From contig CP114481.1 in NCBI GenBank assembly GCA_027186245.1, positions 46,531,501-46,595,500 on the forward strand: a stretch of 64,000 nucleotides of DNA, written 5' to 3'. The notes beneath the pieces are model-generated. The model made no database searches and was not told the origin of the DNA. It saw nothing but the letters and a program-made list of their open reading frames with translations. The translations under genes and the position numbers were made by a program. Below, piece after piece: positions 36,495 to 48,848 of this stretch. The stretch is from Coriaria nepalensis (taxonomy: Eukaryota > Streptophyta > Magnoliopsida > Cucurbitales > Coriariaceae). Within the stretch, counting starts at the first letter, position 1, and every line of letters starts with the position of its first letter.

Positions 36495-38482
36495 TAGTGT
36501 GCATTCATTTAACCTTAAAATCATTTCAATGGTTCAGTCCAAGTCCATAACTTATTTCAAAGCAAGTCGAACGCGTTCTATTTTTGCACTACAAACACAA
36601 GTTTTGTGCATAACTTGCAAATGATCAATGCAAGGAAAGTATTGATTCGTTTAACCTTAAAATCATTTCAATGAGTCATTTCAACTCAATATCTTCTTTC
36701 AAAGCAATTCGAACGAATTCTATTTTTTCACTACAAACACAACTTTTGTGCATAACTCGCAAATGATCAATGCAAGGAAAGTGTGCATTCGTTTAACCTT
36801 AAAATCATTTCAATGAGTCATTTCAACTCAATATCTTCTTTCAAAGCCAGTCGAACGAATTCTATTTTTGCACTACAAACACAAGTTTTGTGCGTAACTT
36901 GCAAATGATCAATGCAAGGACAGTGTGCATTCGTTTAACCTTAAAATCATTTCAATGGTTCAGTCCAAGTCCATAACTTATTTCAAAGCAAGTCGAACGC
37001 GTTCTATTTTTGCACTACAAACACAAGTTTTGTTCATAACTTGCAAATGATCAATGCAAGGAAAGTATCCATTCGTTTAACCTTAAAATCATTTCAATGA
37101 GTCATTTCAACTCAATATCTTCTTTCAAAGCAATTCGAACGCATTCTATTTTTGCACTACAAACACAACTTTTGTGCATAAATTCCAAATGATCAATGCA
37201 AGGAAAGTGTGCATTCGTTTAACCTTAAAATCATTTCAATGGGTCAGTCCAAGTCCATAACTTATTTCAAAGCAAGTCGAACGCATTCTATTTTTGCACT
37301 ACAAACACAAGTTTTGTGCATAACTTGCAAATGATCAATGCAAGGAAAGTGTGCATTCGTTTAACCTTAAAATCATTTCAATGAGTCATTTCAACTCAAT
37401 AGGTTCTTTCAAAGCAAGTCGAACGCATTTTATTTTTGCACTACAAACACAAGTTTTGTGCATAACTTGCAAATGATCAATGCAAGGAAAGTGTGCATTC
37501 GTTTAACCTTAAAATCATTTCAATGAGTCATTTCAAGTCAATATCTTCTTTTAAAGCAAGTCGAACGAATTCTATTTTTGCACTACAAACACAAGTTTTG
37601 TGCATAACTTGCGAATGATCAATGCAAGGAAAATATCCATTCGTTTAACCCTAAAATCATTTCAATGAGTCATTTCAACTAAATATCTTCTTTCAAAGCA
37701 ATTCGAACGCATTCTATTTTTGCACTACAAACACAACTTTTGTGCATAACTTGCAAATGATCAATGCAAGGAAAGTGAGCATTCGTTTAACCTTAAAATC
37801 TTTTCAATGGGTCAATCCAAGTCCATAACTTATTTCAAAGCAAGTCGAACGCATTCTATTTTTGCACTACAAACACAAGTTTTGTGCATAACTTGCAAAT
37901 GATCAATGCAAGGAAAGTGTGCATTCGTTTAACCTTAAAATCATTTCAATGAGTCATTTCAACTCAATAGCTTCTTTCAAAGCAAGTCGAACGCATTTTA
38001 TTTTTGCACTACAAACACAAGTTTTGTGCATAACTTGCAAATGATCAATGCAAGGAAAGTGTGCATTCGTTTAACCTTAAAATCATTTCAATGAGTCATT
38101 TCAAGTCAATATCGTCTTTCAAAGCAAGTCGAACGAATTCTATTTTTGCACTACAAACACAAGTTTTGTGCATAACTTGCAAACGATCAATGCAAGGAAA
38201 GTGTGCATTCGTTTAACCTTAAAATCATTTCAATGAGTCATTTCAACTCAATATCTTCTTTCAAAGCAATTCGAACGAATTCTATTTTTTCACTACAAAC
38301 ACAACTTTTGTGCATAACTTGCAAATGATCAATGGAAGGAAAGTGTGCATTCGTTTAAACTTAAAATCATTTCAATGAGTCATTTCAACTCAATATCTTC
38401 TTTCAAAGCAAGTCGAACGAAATCTATTTTTGCACTACAAACACAAGTTTTGTACGTAACTTGCAAATGATCAATGCAAGGA
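36495..38482. repeat. Domain-4 HOR copy C, truncated after 14 monomers
   Basis: It repeats copy B from the GGATAG/type D monomer on, with a single copy of the four-monomer block, then ATATCGTC, TTCACTAC with ATGGAAGG, and GTACGTAAC. The next monomer (38483) is type B with CATAAG/GCAACG instead of the expected CATAAC form, so the HOR breaks there. Confidence 0.85.
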
Positions 38483-40754
38483 AAGTGTGCATTCGTTTAA
38501 CCTTAAAATCATTTCAATGAGCAATTTCAAGTCAATAACTTATTTCAAAGCAAGTCGAACGCATTCTATTTTTGCACTACAATCACAAGTTTTGTGCATA
38601 AGTTGCAAATGATCAATGCAACGAAAGTGTGCATTCGTTTAACCTTAAAATCATTTCAATGAGCAATTTCAAGTCAATAACTTATTTCAAAGCAAGTCGA
38701 ACGCATTTTATTTTTGCACTACAAACACAAGTTTTGTGCATAACTTGCAAATGATCAATGCAAGGAAAGTGTGCATTCGTTTAACCTTAAAATCATTTCA
38801 ATGAGTCATTTCAACTCAATATCTTCTTTCAAAGCAATTCGAACGAATTCTCTTTTTTCAATACAAACACAACTTTTGTGCATAACTTGCAAGTGATCAA
38901 TGCAAGGAAAGTGCGCATTCGTTTAACCTTAAAATCATTTCAATGAGTCATTTCAACTCAATATCTTCTTTCAAAGCAATTCGAACGAATTCTATTTTTT
39001 CAGTACAAACACAACTTTTGTGCATAACTTGCAAATGATCAATGCAAGGAAAGTGTGCATTCGTTTAACCGTAAAATTATTTTAATGAGGCATTTCAACT
39101 CAATATCTTCTTTCAAAGCAAGTCGAACGCATTTTATTTTTGCACTACAAACACAAGTTTTGTGCATAACGTGCAAATGATCAATGCAAGGAAAGTGTGC
39201 ATTCGTTTAACCTTAAAATCATTTCAATGAGCAATTTCAAGTCAATAACTTATTTCAAAACAAGTCAAACGCATTTTATTTTTGCACTACAAACACAAGT
39301 TTTGTGCATAACTTGCAAATGATCAATGCAAGGAAAGTGTGTATTCGTTTAACCTTAAAATCATTTCAATGAGTCATTTCAACTCAATATCTTCTTTCAA
39401 AGCAATTCGAACGAATTCTATTTTTTCAATACAAACACAACTTTTGTGCATAACTTGCAAATGATCAATGCAAGGAAAGTGTGCATTCGTTTAACCTTAA
39501 AATCATTTCAATGAGCAATTTCAAGTCAATAACTTATTTCAAAGCAAGTCGAACGCATTCTATTTTTGCACTACAATCACAAGTTTTGTGCATAAGTTGC
39601 AAATGATCAATGCAACGAAAGTGTGCATTCGTTTAACCTTAAAATCATTTCAATGAGCAATTTCAAGTCAATAACTTATTTCAAAGCAAGTCGAACGCAT
39701 TCTATTTTTGCACTACAATCACAAGTTTTGTGCATAACTTGCAAATGATCAATGCAACGAAAGTGTGCATTCGTTTAACCTTAAAATCATTTCAATGAGC
39801 AATTTCAAGTCAATAACTTATTTCAAAACAAGTCAAACGCATTTTATTTTTGCACTACAAACACAAGTTTTGTGCATAACTTGCAAATGATCAATGCAAG
39901 GAAAGTGTGTATTCGTTTAACCTTAAAATCATTTCAATGAGTCATTTCAACTCAATATCTTCTTTCAAAGCAATTCGAACGAATTCTATTTTTTCAATAC
40001 AAACACAACTTTTGTGCATAACTTGCAAATGATCAATGCAAGGAAAGTGTGCATTCGTTTAACCTTAAAATCATTTCAATGAGCAATTTCAAGTCAATAA
40101 CTTATTTCAAAGCAAGTCGAACGCATTCTATTTTTGCACTACAATCACAAGTTTTGTGCATAAGTTGCAAATGATCAATGCAACGAAAGTGTGCATTCGT
40201 TTAACTTTAAAATCATTTCAATGAGCAATTTCAAGTCAATAACTTATTTCAAAGCAAGTCGAACGCATTTTATTTTTGCACTACAAACACAAGTTTTGTG
40301 CATAACTTGCAAATGATCAATGCAAGGAAAGTGTGCATTCGTTTAACCTTAAAATCATTTCAATGAGTCATTTCAACTCAATATCTTCTTTCAAAGCAAT
40401 TCGAACGAATTCTCTTTTTTCAATACAAACACAACTTTTGTGCATAACTTGCAAGTGATCAATGCAAGGAAAGTGCGCATTCGTTTAACCTTAAAATCAT
40501 TTCAATGAGTCATTTCAACTCAATATCTTCTTTCAAAGCAATTCGAACGAATTCTATTTTTTCGGTACAAACACAACTTTTGTGCATAACTTGCAAATGA
40601 TCAATGCAAGGAAAGTGTGCATTCGTTTAACCGTAAAATTATTTTAATGAGGCATTTCAACTCAATATCTTCTTTCAAAGCAAGTCGAACGCATTTTATT
40701 TTTGCACTACAAACACAATTTTTGTGCATAACTTGCAAATAATCAATGCAAGGA
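38483..40754. repeat. Domain 5: 11-monomer repeat (1562 bp), two flanking copies of a 5-monomer block
   Basis: Monomers 272-276 (38483-39192) and 283-287 (40045-40754) share order and rare markers: B with CATAAG/GCAACG, B with GCATTTTATT, TCTCTTTTTTCAATAC/GCAAGTG (38849 and 40411), GTGCGCATTCG, and CCGTAAAATTATTTTAATGAGG (39070 and 40632). Offsets are exactly 1562 bp. The GAGGCATTTC/ACGTGC monomer is related to the domain-2 marker monomer. Confidence 0.88.
39193..40328. repeat. Nested four-monomer (568-bp) duplication in domain 5
   Basis: Monomers 277-280 and 281-284 repeat as: type B with AAAACAAGTCAAACGC (39258 and 39826), GTGTATTCG/CAATAC, B with CATAAG/GCAACG, and a fourth B. The loss of a CpG in AAGTCAAACG is shared by both, so duplication came after that mutation. 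Confidence 0.87.
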
Positions 40755-41464
40755 AAGTGTGCATTCGTTTAACCTTAAAATCATTTCAATGAGTCAGTCC
40801 AAGTCAATAACTTATTTCAAAGCAAGTCGAACGAATTCTATTTTTGCACTACAAACACAAGTTTTGTGCCTAACTTGCAAATGATCAATGCAAGGAAAGT
40901 GTGCATTCGTTTAACCTTAAAATCATTTCAATGAGTCATTTCAACTCAATATCTTCTTTCAAAGCAATTCGAACGAATTCTATTTTTTCAGTACAAACAC
41001 AATTTTTGTGCCTAACTTGCAAATGATCAATGCAAGGAAAGTGTGCATTCGTTTAACCTTAAAATCATTTCAATGAGTCATTTCAACTCAATATCTTCTT
41101 TCAAAGCAATTCGAACGAATTCAATTTTTGCACTACAAACACAAGTTTTGTGCGTAAGTTGCAAATGATCAATGCAAGGAAAGTGTGCATTCGTTTAACC
41201 TTAAAATCATTTCAATGAGTCATTTCAAGTCAATATCTTCTTTCAAAGCAAGTCGAACGCATTTTATTTTTGCACTACAAACACAACTTTTGTGCATAAC
41301 TTGCAAATGATCAATGCAAGGAAAGTGTGCATTCGTTTAACCTTAAAATCATTTCAATGAGTCATTTCAAGTCAATATCTTCTTTCAAAGCAAGTCGAAC
41401 GAATTTTATTTTTGCACTACAAACACAAGTTTTGTGCATAACTTGCAAATGATCAATGCAAGGA
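40755..41464. repeat. Start of domain 6: monomers 288-292
   Basis: Type C with GTGCCTAAC, CAGTAC/GTGCC, AATTCAATTT with GTGCGTAAG, and two TTTCAAGTC monomers (GCATTTTATT then GAATTTTATT). The set resembles domain-1 order (type C, CAGTAC, AATTCAATTT, TTTCAAGTC) with intermediate monomers missing. Confidence 0.6.
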
Positions 41465-42884
41465 AAGTGTGCATTCGTTTAACCTTAAAATCATTTCAAT
41501 GAGTCATTTCAACTCAATATCTTCTTTCAAAGCAAGTCGAACGTATTCTATTTTTTCACTACAAACACAACTTTTGTGCATAACTTGCAAATGATCAATG
41601 CAAGGAAAGTGTGCCTTCGTTTAACCTTAAAATCATTTCAATGAGTCATTTCAACTCAATATCTTCTTTCAAAGCAATTCGAACGAATTCTATTTTTTCA
41701 ATACAAACACAATTTTTGTGCATAACTTGCAAATGATCAATGCAAGGAAAGTGTGCATTCGTTTAACCTTAAAATCATTTCAATGAGTCATTTCAACTCA
41801 ATATCTTCTTTCAAAGCAATTCGAACGAATTCTATTTTTTCAATACAAACACAACTTTTGTGCATAACTTGCAAATGATCAATGCAAGCAAAGTGTGCAT
41901 TCGTTTAACCTTAAAATCATTTCAATGAGTCATTTCAACTCAATATCTTCTTTCAAAGCAAGTCGAACGAATTTTATTTTTGCACTACAAACACAAGTTT
42001 TGTGCATAACTTGCAAATGATCAATGCAAGGAAAGTGTGCATTCGTTTAACCTTAAAATCATTTCAATGAGTCATTTCAACTCAATATCTTCTTTCAAAG
42101 CAAGTCGAACGAATTTTATTTTTGCACTACAAACACAAGTTTTGTGCATAACTTGCAAATGATCAATGCAAGGAAAGTGTGCATTCGTTTAACCTTAAAA
42201 TCATTTCAATGAGTCATTTCAACTCAATATCTTCTTTCAAAGCAATTCGAACGTATTCTATTTTTTCACTACAAACACAACTTTTGTGCATAACTTGCAA
42301 ATGATCAATGCAAGGAAAGTGTGCATTCGTTTAACCTTAAAATCATTTCAATGAGTCATTTCAACTCAATATCTTCTTTCAAAGCAATTCGAACGAATTC
42401 TATTTTTTCAATACAAACACAATTTTTGTACATAACTTGCAAATGATCAATGCAAGGAAAGTGTGCATTCGTTTAACCTTAAAATCATTTCAATGAGTCA
42501 TTTCAACTCAATATCTTCTTTCAAAGCAATTCGAACGAATTCTATTTTTTCAATACAAACACAACTTTTGTGCATAACTTGCAAATGATCAATGCAAGCA
42601 AAGTGTGCATTCGTTTAACCTTAAAATCATTTCAATGAGTCATTTCAACTCAATATCTTCTTTCAAAGCAAGTCGAACGAATTTTATTTTTGCACTACAA
42701 ACACAAGTTTTGTGCATAACTTGCAAATGATCAATGCAAGGAAAGTGTGCATTCGTTTAACCTTAAAATCATTTCAATGAGTCATTTCAACTCAATATCT
42801 TCTTTCAAAGCAATTCGAACGTATTCTATTTTTTCACTTCAAACACAACTTTTGTGCATAACTTGCAAATGATCAATGCAAGGA
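41465..42884. repeat. Two five-monomer (710-bp) units with CGTATTC marker
   Basis: Monomers 293-297 and 298-302 share the order GAACGTATTC/TTCACTAC, CAATAC with CACAATTTTTG, CAATAC with GCAAGCAAAG, GAATTTTATT. The rare GCAAGCAAAG end lies at 41884 and 42594, 710 bp apart. A diverged version of the same block recurs at 43595-44162, where the marker is GAAAGTATTC. Confidence 0.8.
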
Positions 42885-45582
42885 AAGTGTGCATTCGTTT
42901 AACCTTAAAATCATTTCAATGAGTCATTTCAACTCAATATCTTCTTTCAAAGCAAGTCGAACGAATTCTATTTTTGCACTACAAACACAAGTTTTGTGCC
43001 TAACTTGCAAATGATCAATGCAAGGAAAGTGTGCATTCGTTTAACCTTAAAATCATTTCAATGAGTCATTTCAACTCAATATCTTCTTTCAAAGCAATTC
43101 GAACGAATTCTATTTTTTCAGTACAAACACAATTTTTGTGCCTAACTTGCAAATGATCAATGCAAGGAAAGTGTGCATTCGTTTAACCTTAAAATCATTT
43201 CAATGAGCAATTTCAAGTCAATAACTTATTTCAAAGCAAGTCGAACGCATTCCATTTTTGCACTACAATCACAAGTTTTGTGCATAACTTGCAAATGATC
43301 AATGCAACGAAAGTGTGCATTCGTTTAACCTTAAAATCATTTCAATGAGTCATTTCAAGTCAATATCTTCTTTCAAAGCAAGTCGAACGCATTTTATTTT
43401 TGCACTACAAACACAACTTTTGTGCATAACTTGCAAATGATCAATGCGAGGAAAGTGTGCATTCGTTTAACCTTAAAATCATTTCAATGAGTCATTTCAA
43501 CTCAATATCTTCTTTCAAAGCAAGTCGAACGAATTTTATTTTTGCACTACAAACACAAGTTTTGTGCATAACTTGCAAATGATCAATGCAAGGAAAGTGT
43601 GCATTCGTTTAACCTTAAAATCATTTCAATGAGTCATTTCAACTCAATATCTTCTTTCAAAGCAATTCGAAAGTATTCTATTTTTTCACTACAAACACAA
43701 GTTTTGTGCATAACTTGCAAATGATCAATGCAAGGAAAGTGTGCATTCGTTTAACCTTAAAATCATTTCAATGAGTCATTTCAACTCAATATCTTCTTTC
43801 AAAGCAATTCGAACGAATTCTATTTTTTCAATACAAACACAATTTTTGTGCATAACTTGCAAATGATCAATGCAAGGAAAGTGTGCATTCGTTTAACCTT
43901 AAAATCATTTCAATGAGTCATTTCAACTCAATATCTTCTTTCAAGGCAATTCGAACGAATTCTATTTTTTCAAGACAAACACAACTTTTGTGCATAACTT
44001 GCAAATGATCAATGCAAGGAAAGAGTGCATTCGTTTAACCTTAAAATCATTTCAATGAGTCATTTCAACTCAATATCTTCTTTCAAAGCAAGTCGAACGA
44101 ATTTTATTTTTGCACTACAAACACAAGTTTTGTGCATAACTTGCAAATGATCAATGCAAGGAAAGTGTGCATTCGTTTAACCTTAAAATCATTTCAATGA
44201 GTCATTTCAACTCAATATCTTCTTTCAAAGCAATTCGAACGAATTCTATTTTTTCAATACAAACACAATTTTTGTGCATAACTTGCAAATGATCAATGCA
44301 AGGAAAGTGTGCATTCGTTTAACCTTAAAATCATTTCAATGAGTCATTTCAACTCAATATCTTCTTTCAAAGCAATTCGAACGAATTCTATTTTTTCAAT
44401 ACAAACACAATTTTTGTGCATAACTTGCAAATGATCAATGCAAGGAAAGTGTGCATTCGTTTAACCTTAAAATCATTTCAATGAGTCAGTCCAAGTCAAT
44501 AACTTATTTCAAAGCAAGTCGAACGAATTCTATTTTTGCACTACAAACACAAGTTTTGTGCCTAACTTGCAAATGATCAATGCAAGGAAAGTGTGCATTC
44601 GTTTAACCTTAAAATCATTTCAATGAGTCATTTCAACTCAATATCTTCTTTCAAAGCAATTCGAACGAATTCTATTTTTTCACTACAAACACAACTTTTG
44701 TGCATAACTTGCAAATGATCAATGCAAGGAAAGTGTGCATTCGTTTAACCTTAAAATCATTTCAATGAGTCATTTCAACTCAATATCTTCTTTCAAAGGA
44801 ATTCGAACGAATTCTATTTTTTCAGTACAAACACAATTTTTGTGCCTAACTTGCAAATGATCAATGCAAGGAAAGTGTGCATTCGTTTAACCTTAAAATC
44901 ATTTCAATGAGCAATTTCAAGTCAATAACTTATTTCAAAGCAAGTCGAACGCATTCTATTTTTGCACTACAATCACAAGTTTTGTGCATAACTTGCAAAT
45001 GATCAATGCAACGAAAGTGTGCATTCGTTTAACCTTAAAATCATTTCAATGAGTCATTTCAAGTCAATATCTTCTTTCAAAGCAAGTCGAACGCATTTTA
45101 TTCTTGCACTACAAACACAACTTTTGTGCATAACTTGCAAATGATCAATGCAAGGAAAGTGTGCGTTCGTTTAACCTTAAAATCATTTCAATGAGTCATT
45201 TCAACTCAATATCTTCTTTCAAAGCAAGTCGAACGAATTTTATTTTTGCACTACAAACACAAGTTTTGTGCATAACTTGCAAATGATCAATGCAAGGAAA
45301 GTGTGCATTCGTTTAACCTTAAAATCATTTCAATGAGTCATTTCAACTCAATATCTTCTTTCAAAGCAATTCGAACGTATTCTATTTTTTCACTACAAAC
45401 ACAACTTTTGTGCATAACTTGCAAATGATCAATGCAAGGAAAGTGTGCATTCGTTTAACCTTAAAATCATTTCAATGAGTCATTTCAACTCAATATCTTC
45501 TTTCAAAGCAATTCGAACGAATTCTATTTTTTCAATACAAACACAATTTTTGTGCATAACTTGCAAATGATCAATGCAAGGA
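42885..45582. repeat. Domain 6 satellite, monomers 303-321, mixed order
   Basis: This is continuous satellite in which type B, TTTCAAGTC, GAATTTTATT, CGTATTC and CAATAC monomers follow each other in a recurring but irregular cycle (43169-43878 and 44873-45582 show the same five-step order). Notable single changes are GCATTCCATT (43247), GCGAGG (43446), CAAGACAAAC (43971) and AAAGGAATTCG (44796). Confidence 0.65.
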
Positions 45583-47144
45583 AAGTGTGCATTCGTTTAA
45601 CCTTAAAATCATTTCAATGAGTCAGTCCAAGTCAATAACTTATTTCAAAGCAAGTCAAACGAATTCTATTTTTGCACTACAAACACAAGTTTTGTGCATA
45701 ACTTGCAAATGATCAATGCAAGGAAAGTGTGCATTCGTTTAACCTTAAAATCATTTCAATGAGTCATTTCAACTCAATATCTTCTTTCAAAGCAATTCGA
45801 ACGAATTCTATTTTTTCACTACAAACACAACTTTTGTGCATAACTTGCAAGTGATCAATGCAAGGAAAGTGTGCATTCGTTTAACCTTAAAATCATTTCA
45901 ATGAGTCATTTCAACTCAAAATCTTCTTTCAAAGCAATTCGAACGAATTCTATTTTTTCAGTACAAACACAATTTTTGTGCCTAACTTGCAAATGATCAA
46001 TGCAAGGAAAGTGTGCATTCGTTTAACCTTAAAATCATTTCAATGAGCAATTTCAAGTCAATAACTTATTTCAAAGCAAGTCGAACGCATTCTATTTTTG
46101 CACTACAATCACAGGTTTTGTGCATAACTTGCAAATGATCAATGCAACCAAAGTGTGCATTCGTTTAACCTTAAAATCATTTCAATGAGTCATTTCAACT
46201 CAATATCTTCTTTCAAAGCAAGTCGAACGAATTTCATTTTTGCACTACAAACACAAGTTTTGTGCATAACTTGCAAATGATCAATGCAAGGAAAGTGTGC
46301 ATTCGTTTAACCTTAAAATCATTTCAATGAGTCATTTCAACTCAATATCTTCTTTCAAAGCAATTCGAACGTATTCTATTTTTTCACTACAAACACAACT
46401 TTTGTGCATAACTTGCAAATGATCAATGCAAGGAAAGTGTGCATTCGTTTAACCTTAAAATCATTTCAATGAGTCATTTCAACTCAATATCTTCTTTCAA
46501 AGCAATTCGAATGAATTCTATTTTTTCAATACAAACACAATTTTTGTGCATAACTTGCAAATGATCAATGCAAGGAAAGTGTGCATTCGTTTAACCTTAA
46601 AATCATTTCAATGAGTCAGTCCAAGTCAATAACTTATTTCAAAGCAAGTCGAACGAATTCTATTTTTGCACTACAAACACAAGTTTTGTGCATAACTTGC
46701 AAATGACCAATGCAAGGAAAGTGTGCATTCGTTTAACCTTAAAATCATTTCAATGAGTCATTTCAACTCAATATCTTCTTTCAAAGCAATTCGAACGAAT
46801 TCTATTTTTTCACTACAAACACAACTTTTGTGCATAACTTGCAAGTGATCAATGCAAGGAAAGTGTGCATTCGTTTAACCTTAAAATCATTTCAATGAGT
46901 CATTTCAACTCAATATCTTCTTTCAAAGCAATTCGAACGAATTCTATTTTTTCAGTACAAACACAATTTTTGTGCCTAACTTGCAAATGATCAATGCAAG
47001 GAAAGTGTGCATTCGTTTAACCTTAAAATCATTTCAATGAGCAATTTCAAGTCAATAACTTATTTCAAAGCAAGTCGAACGCATTCTATTTTTGCACTAC
47101 AATCACAAGTTTTGTGCATAACTTGCAAATGATCAATGCAACGA
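45583..47144. repeat. Earlier copy of the domain-6 27-monomer unit core
   Basis: The order is type C with GTCAAACG; TTCACTAC/GCAAGTG; AACTCAAAATC/CAGTAC; B with CACAGGTTTTG and GCAACCAAAG; GAATTTCATT; CGTATTC; GAATGAATTC; type C; TTCACTAC/GCAAGTG; CAGTAC; B. The same order, minus the CGTATTC and second type C monomers, is found at 51831-53108 (6248 bp, 44 monomers on, from the first monomer) and at 55665-56942. This copy may therefore be nearer the ancestral form; that is inference. Confidence 0.78.
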
Positions 47145-48848
47145 AAGTGTGCATTCGTTTAACCTTAAAATCATTTCAATGAGTCATTTCAAGTCAATAT
47201 CTTCTTTCAAAGCAAGTCGAACGCATTTTATTTTTGCACTACAAACACAACTTTTGTGCATAACTTGCAAATGATCAATGCAAGGAAAGTGTGCATTCGT
47301 TTAACCTTAAAATCATTTCAATGAGTCATTTCAACTCAATATCTTCTTTCAAAGCAAGTCGAACGAAATTTATTTTTGCACTACAAACACAACTTTTGTG
47401 CATAACTTGCAAATGATCAATGCAAGGAAAGTGTGCATTCGTTTAACCTTAAAATCATTTCAATGAGTCATTTCAAGTCAATATCTTCTTTCAAAGCAAG
47501 TCGAACGCATTTTATTTTTGCACTACAAACACAACTTTTGTGCATAACTTGCAAATGATCAATGCGAGGAAAGTGTGCATTCGTTTAACCTTAAAATCAT
47601 TTCAATGAGTCATTTCAACTCAATATCTTCTTTCAAAGCAAGTCGAACGAATTTTATTTTTGCACTACAAACACAAGTTTTGTGCATAACTTGCAAATGA
47701 TCAATGCAAGGAAAGTGTGCATTCGTTTAACCTTAAAATCATTTCAATGAGTCATTTCAACTCAATATCTTCTTTCAAAGCAATTCGAACGAATTTTTTT
47801 TTTTCAATACAAACACAAGTTTTGTGCCTAACTTGCAAATGATCAATGCAAGGAAAGTGTGCATTCGTTTAACCTTAAAATCATTTCAATGAGTCATTTC
47901 AACTCAATATCTTCTTTCAAAGCAATTCGAACGAATTGTATTTTTTCACTACAAACACAACTTTTGTGCATAACTTGCAAATGATCAATGCAAGGAAAGT
48001 GTGCATTCGTTTAACCTTAAAATCATTTCAATGAGTCATTTCAACTCAATATCTTCTTTCAAAGCAATTCGAACGTATTCTATTTTTTCACTACAAACAC
48101 AAGTTTTGTGCATAACTTGCAAATGATCAATGCAAGGAAAGTGTGCATTCGTTTAACCTTAAAATCATTTCAATGAGTCATTTCAACTCAATATCTTCTT
48201 TCAAAGCAAGTCGAACGCATTCCATTTTTGCACTACAATCACAAGTTTTGTGCATAACTTGCAAATGATCAATGCAACGAAAGTGTGCATTCGTTTAACC
48301 TTAAAATCATTTCAATGAGTCATTTCAAGTCAATATCTTCTTTCAAAGCAAGTCGAACGCATTTTATTTTTGCACTACAAACACAACTTTTGTGCATAAC
48401 TTGCAAATGATCAATGCAAGGAAAGTGTGCGTTCGTTTAACCTTAAAATCATTTCAATGAGTCATTTCAACTCAATATCTTCTTTCAAAGCAAGTCGAAC
48501 GAAATTTATTTTTGCACTACAAACACAACTTTTGTGCATAACTTGCAAATGATCAATGCAAGGAAAGTGTGCATTCGTTTAACCTTAAAATCATTTCAAT
48601 GAGTCATTTCAAGTCAATATCTTCTTTCAAAGCAAGTCGAACGCATTTTATTTTTGCACTACAAACACAAGTTTTGTGCATAACTTGCAAATGATCAATG
48701 CGAGGAAAGTGTGCATTCGTTTAACCTTAAAATCATTTCAATGAGTCATTTCAACTCAATATCTTCTTTCAAAGCAAGTCGAACGAATTTTATTTTTGCA
48801 CTACAAACACAAGTTTTGTGCATAACTTGCAAATGATCAATGCAAGGA
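47145..48848. repeat. Eight-monomer (1136-bp) repeat in domain 6
   Basis: Monomers 333-336 (47145-47712) and 341-344 (48281-48848) match in order: TTTCAAGTC/GCATTTTATT; GAACGAAATTTATT; TTTCAAGTC ending in GCGAGG (47564 and 48700, 1136 bp apart); GAATTTTATT. Monomer 337 (47713-47854) between them carries a run of eleven T at 47794-47804 without a change of length. Confidence 0.78.

Noticed and set aside
47794..47804. T11 run as a terminator or retroposon tail
   Set aside because: It arises from two substitutions in a normal monomer without length change, and the flanks are ordinary satellite.
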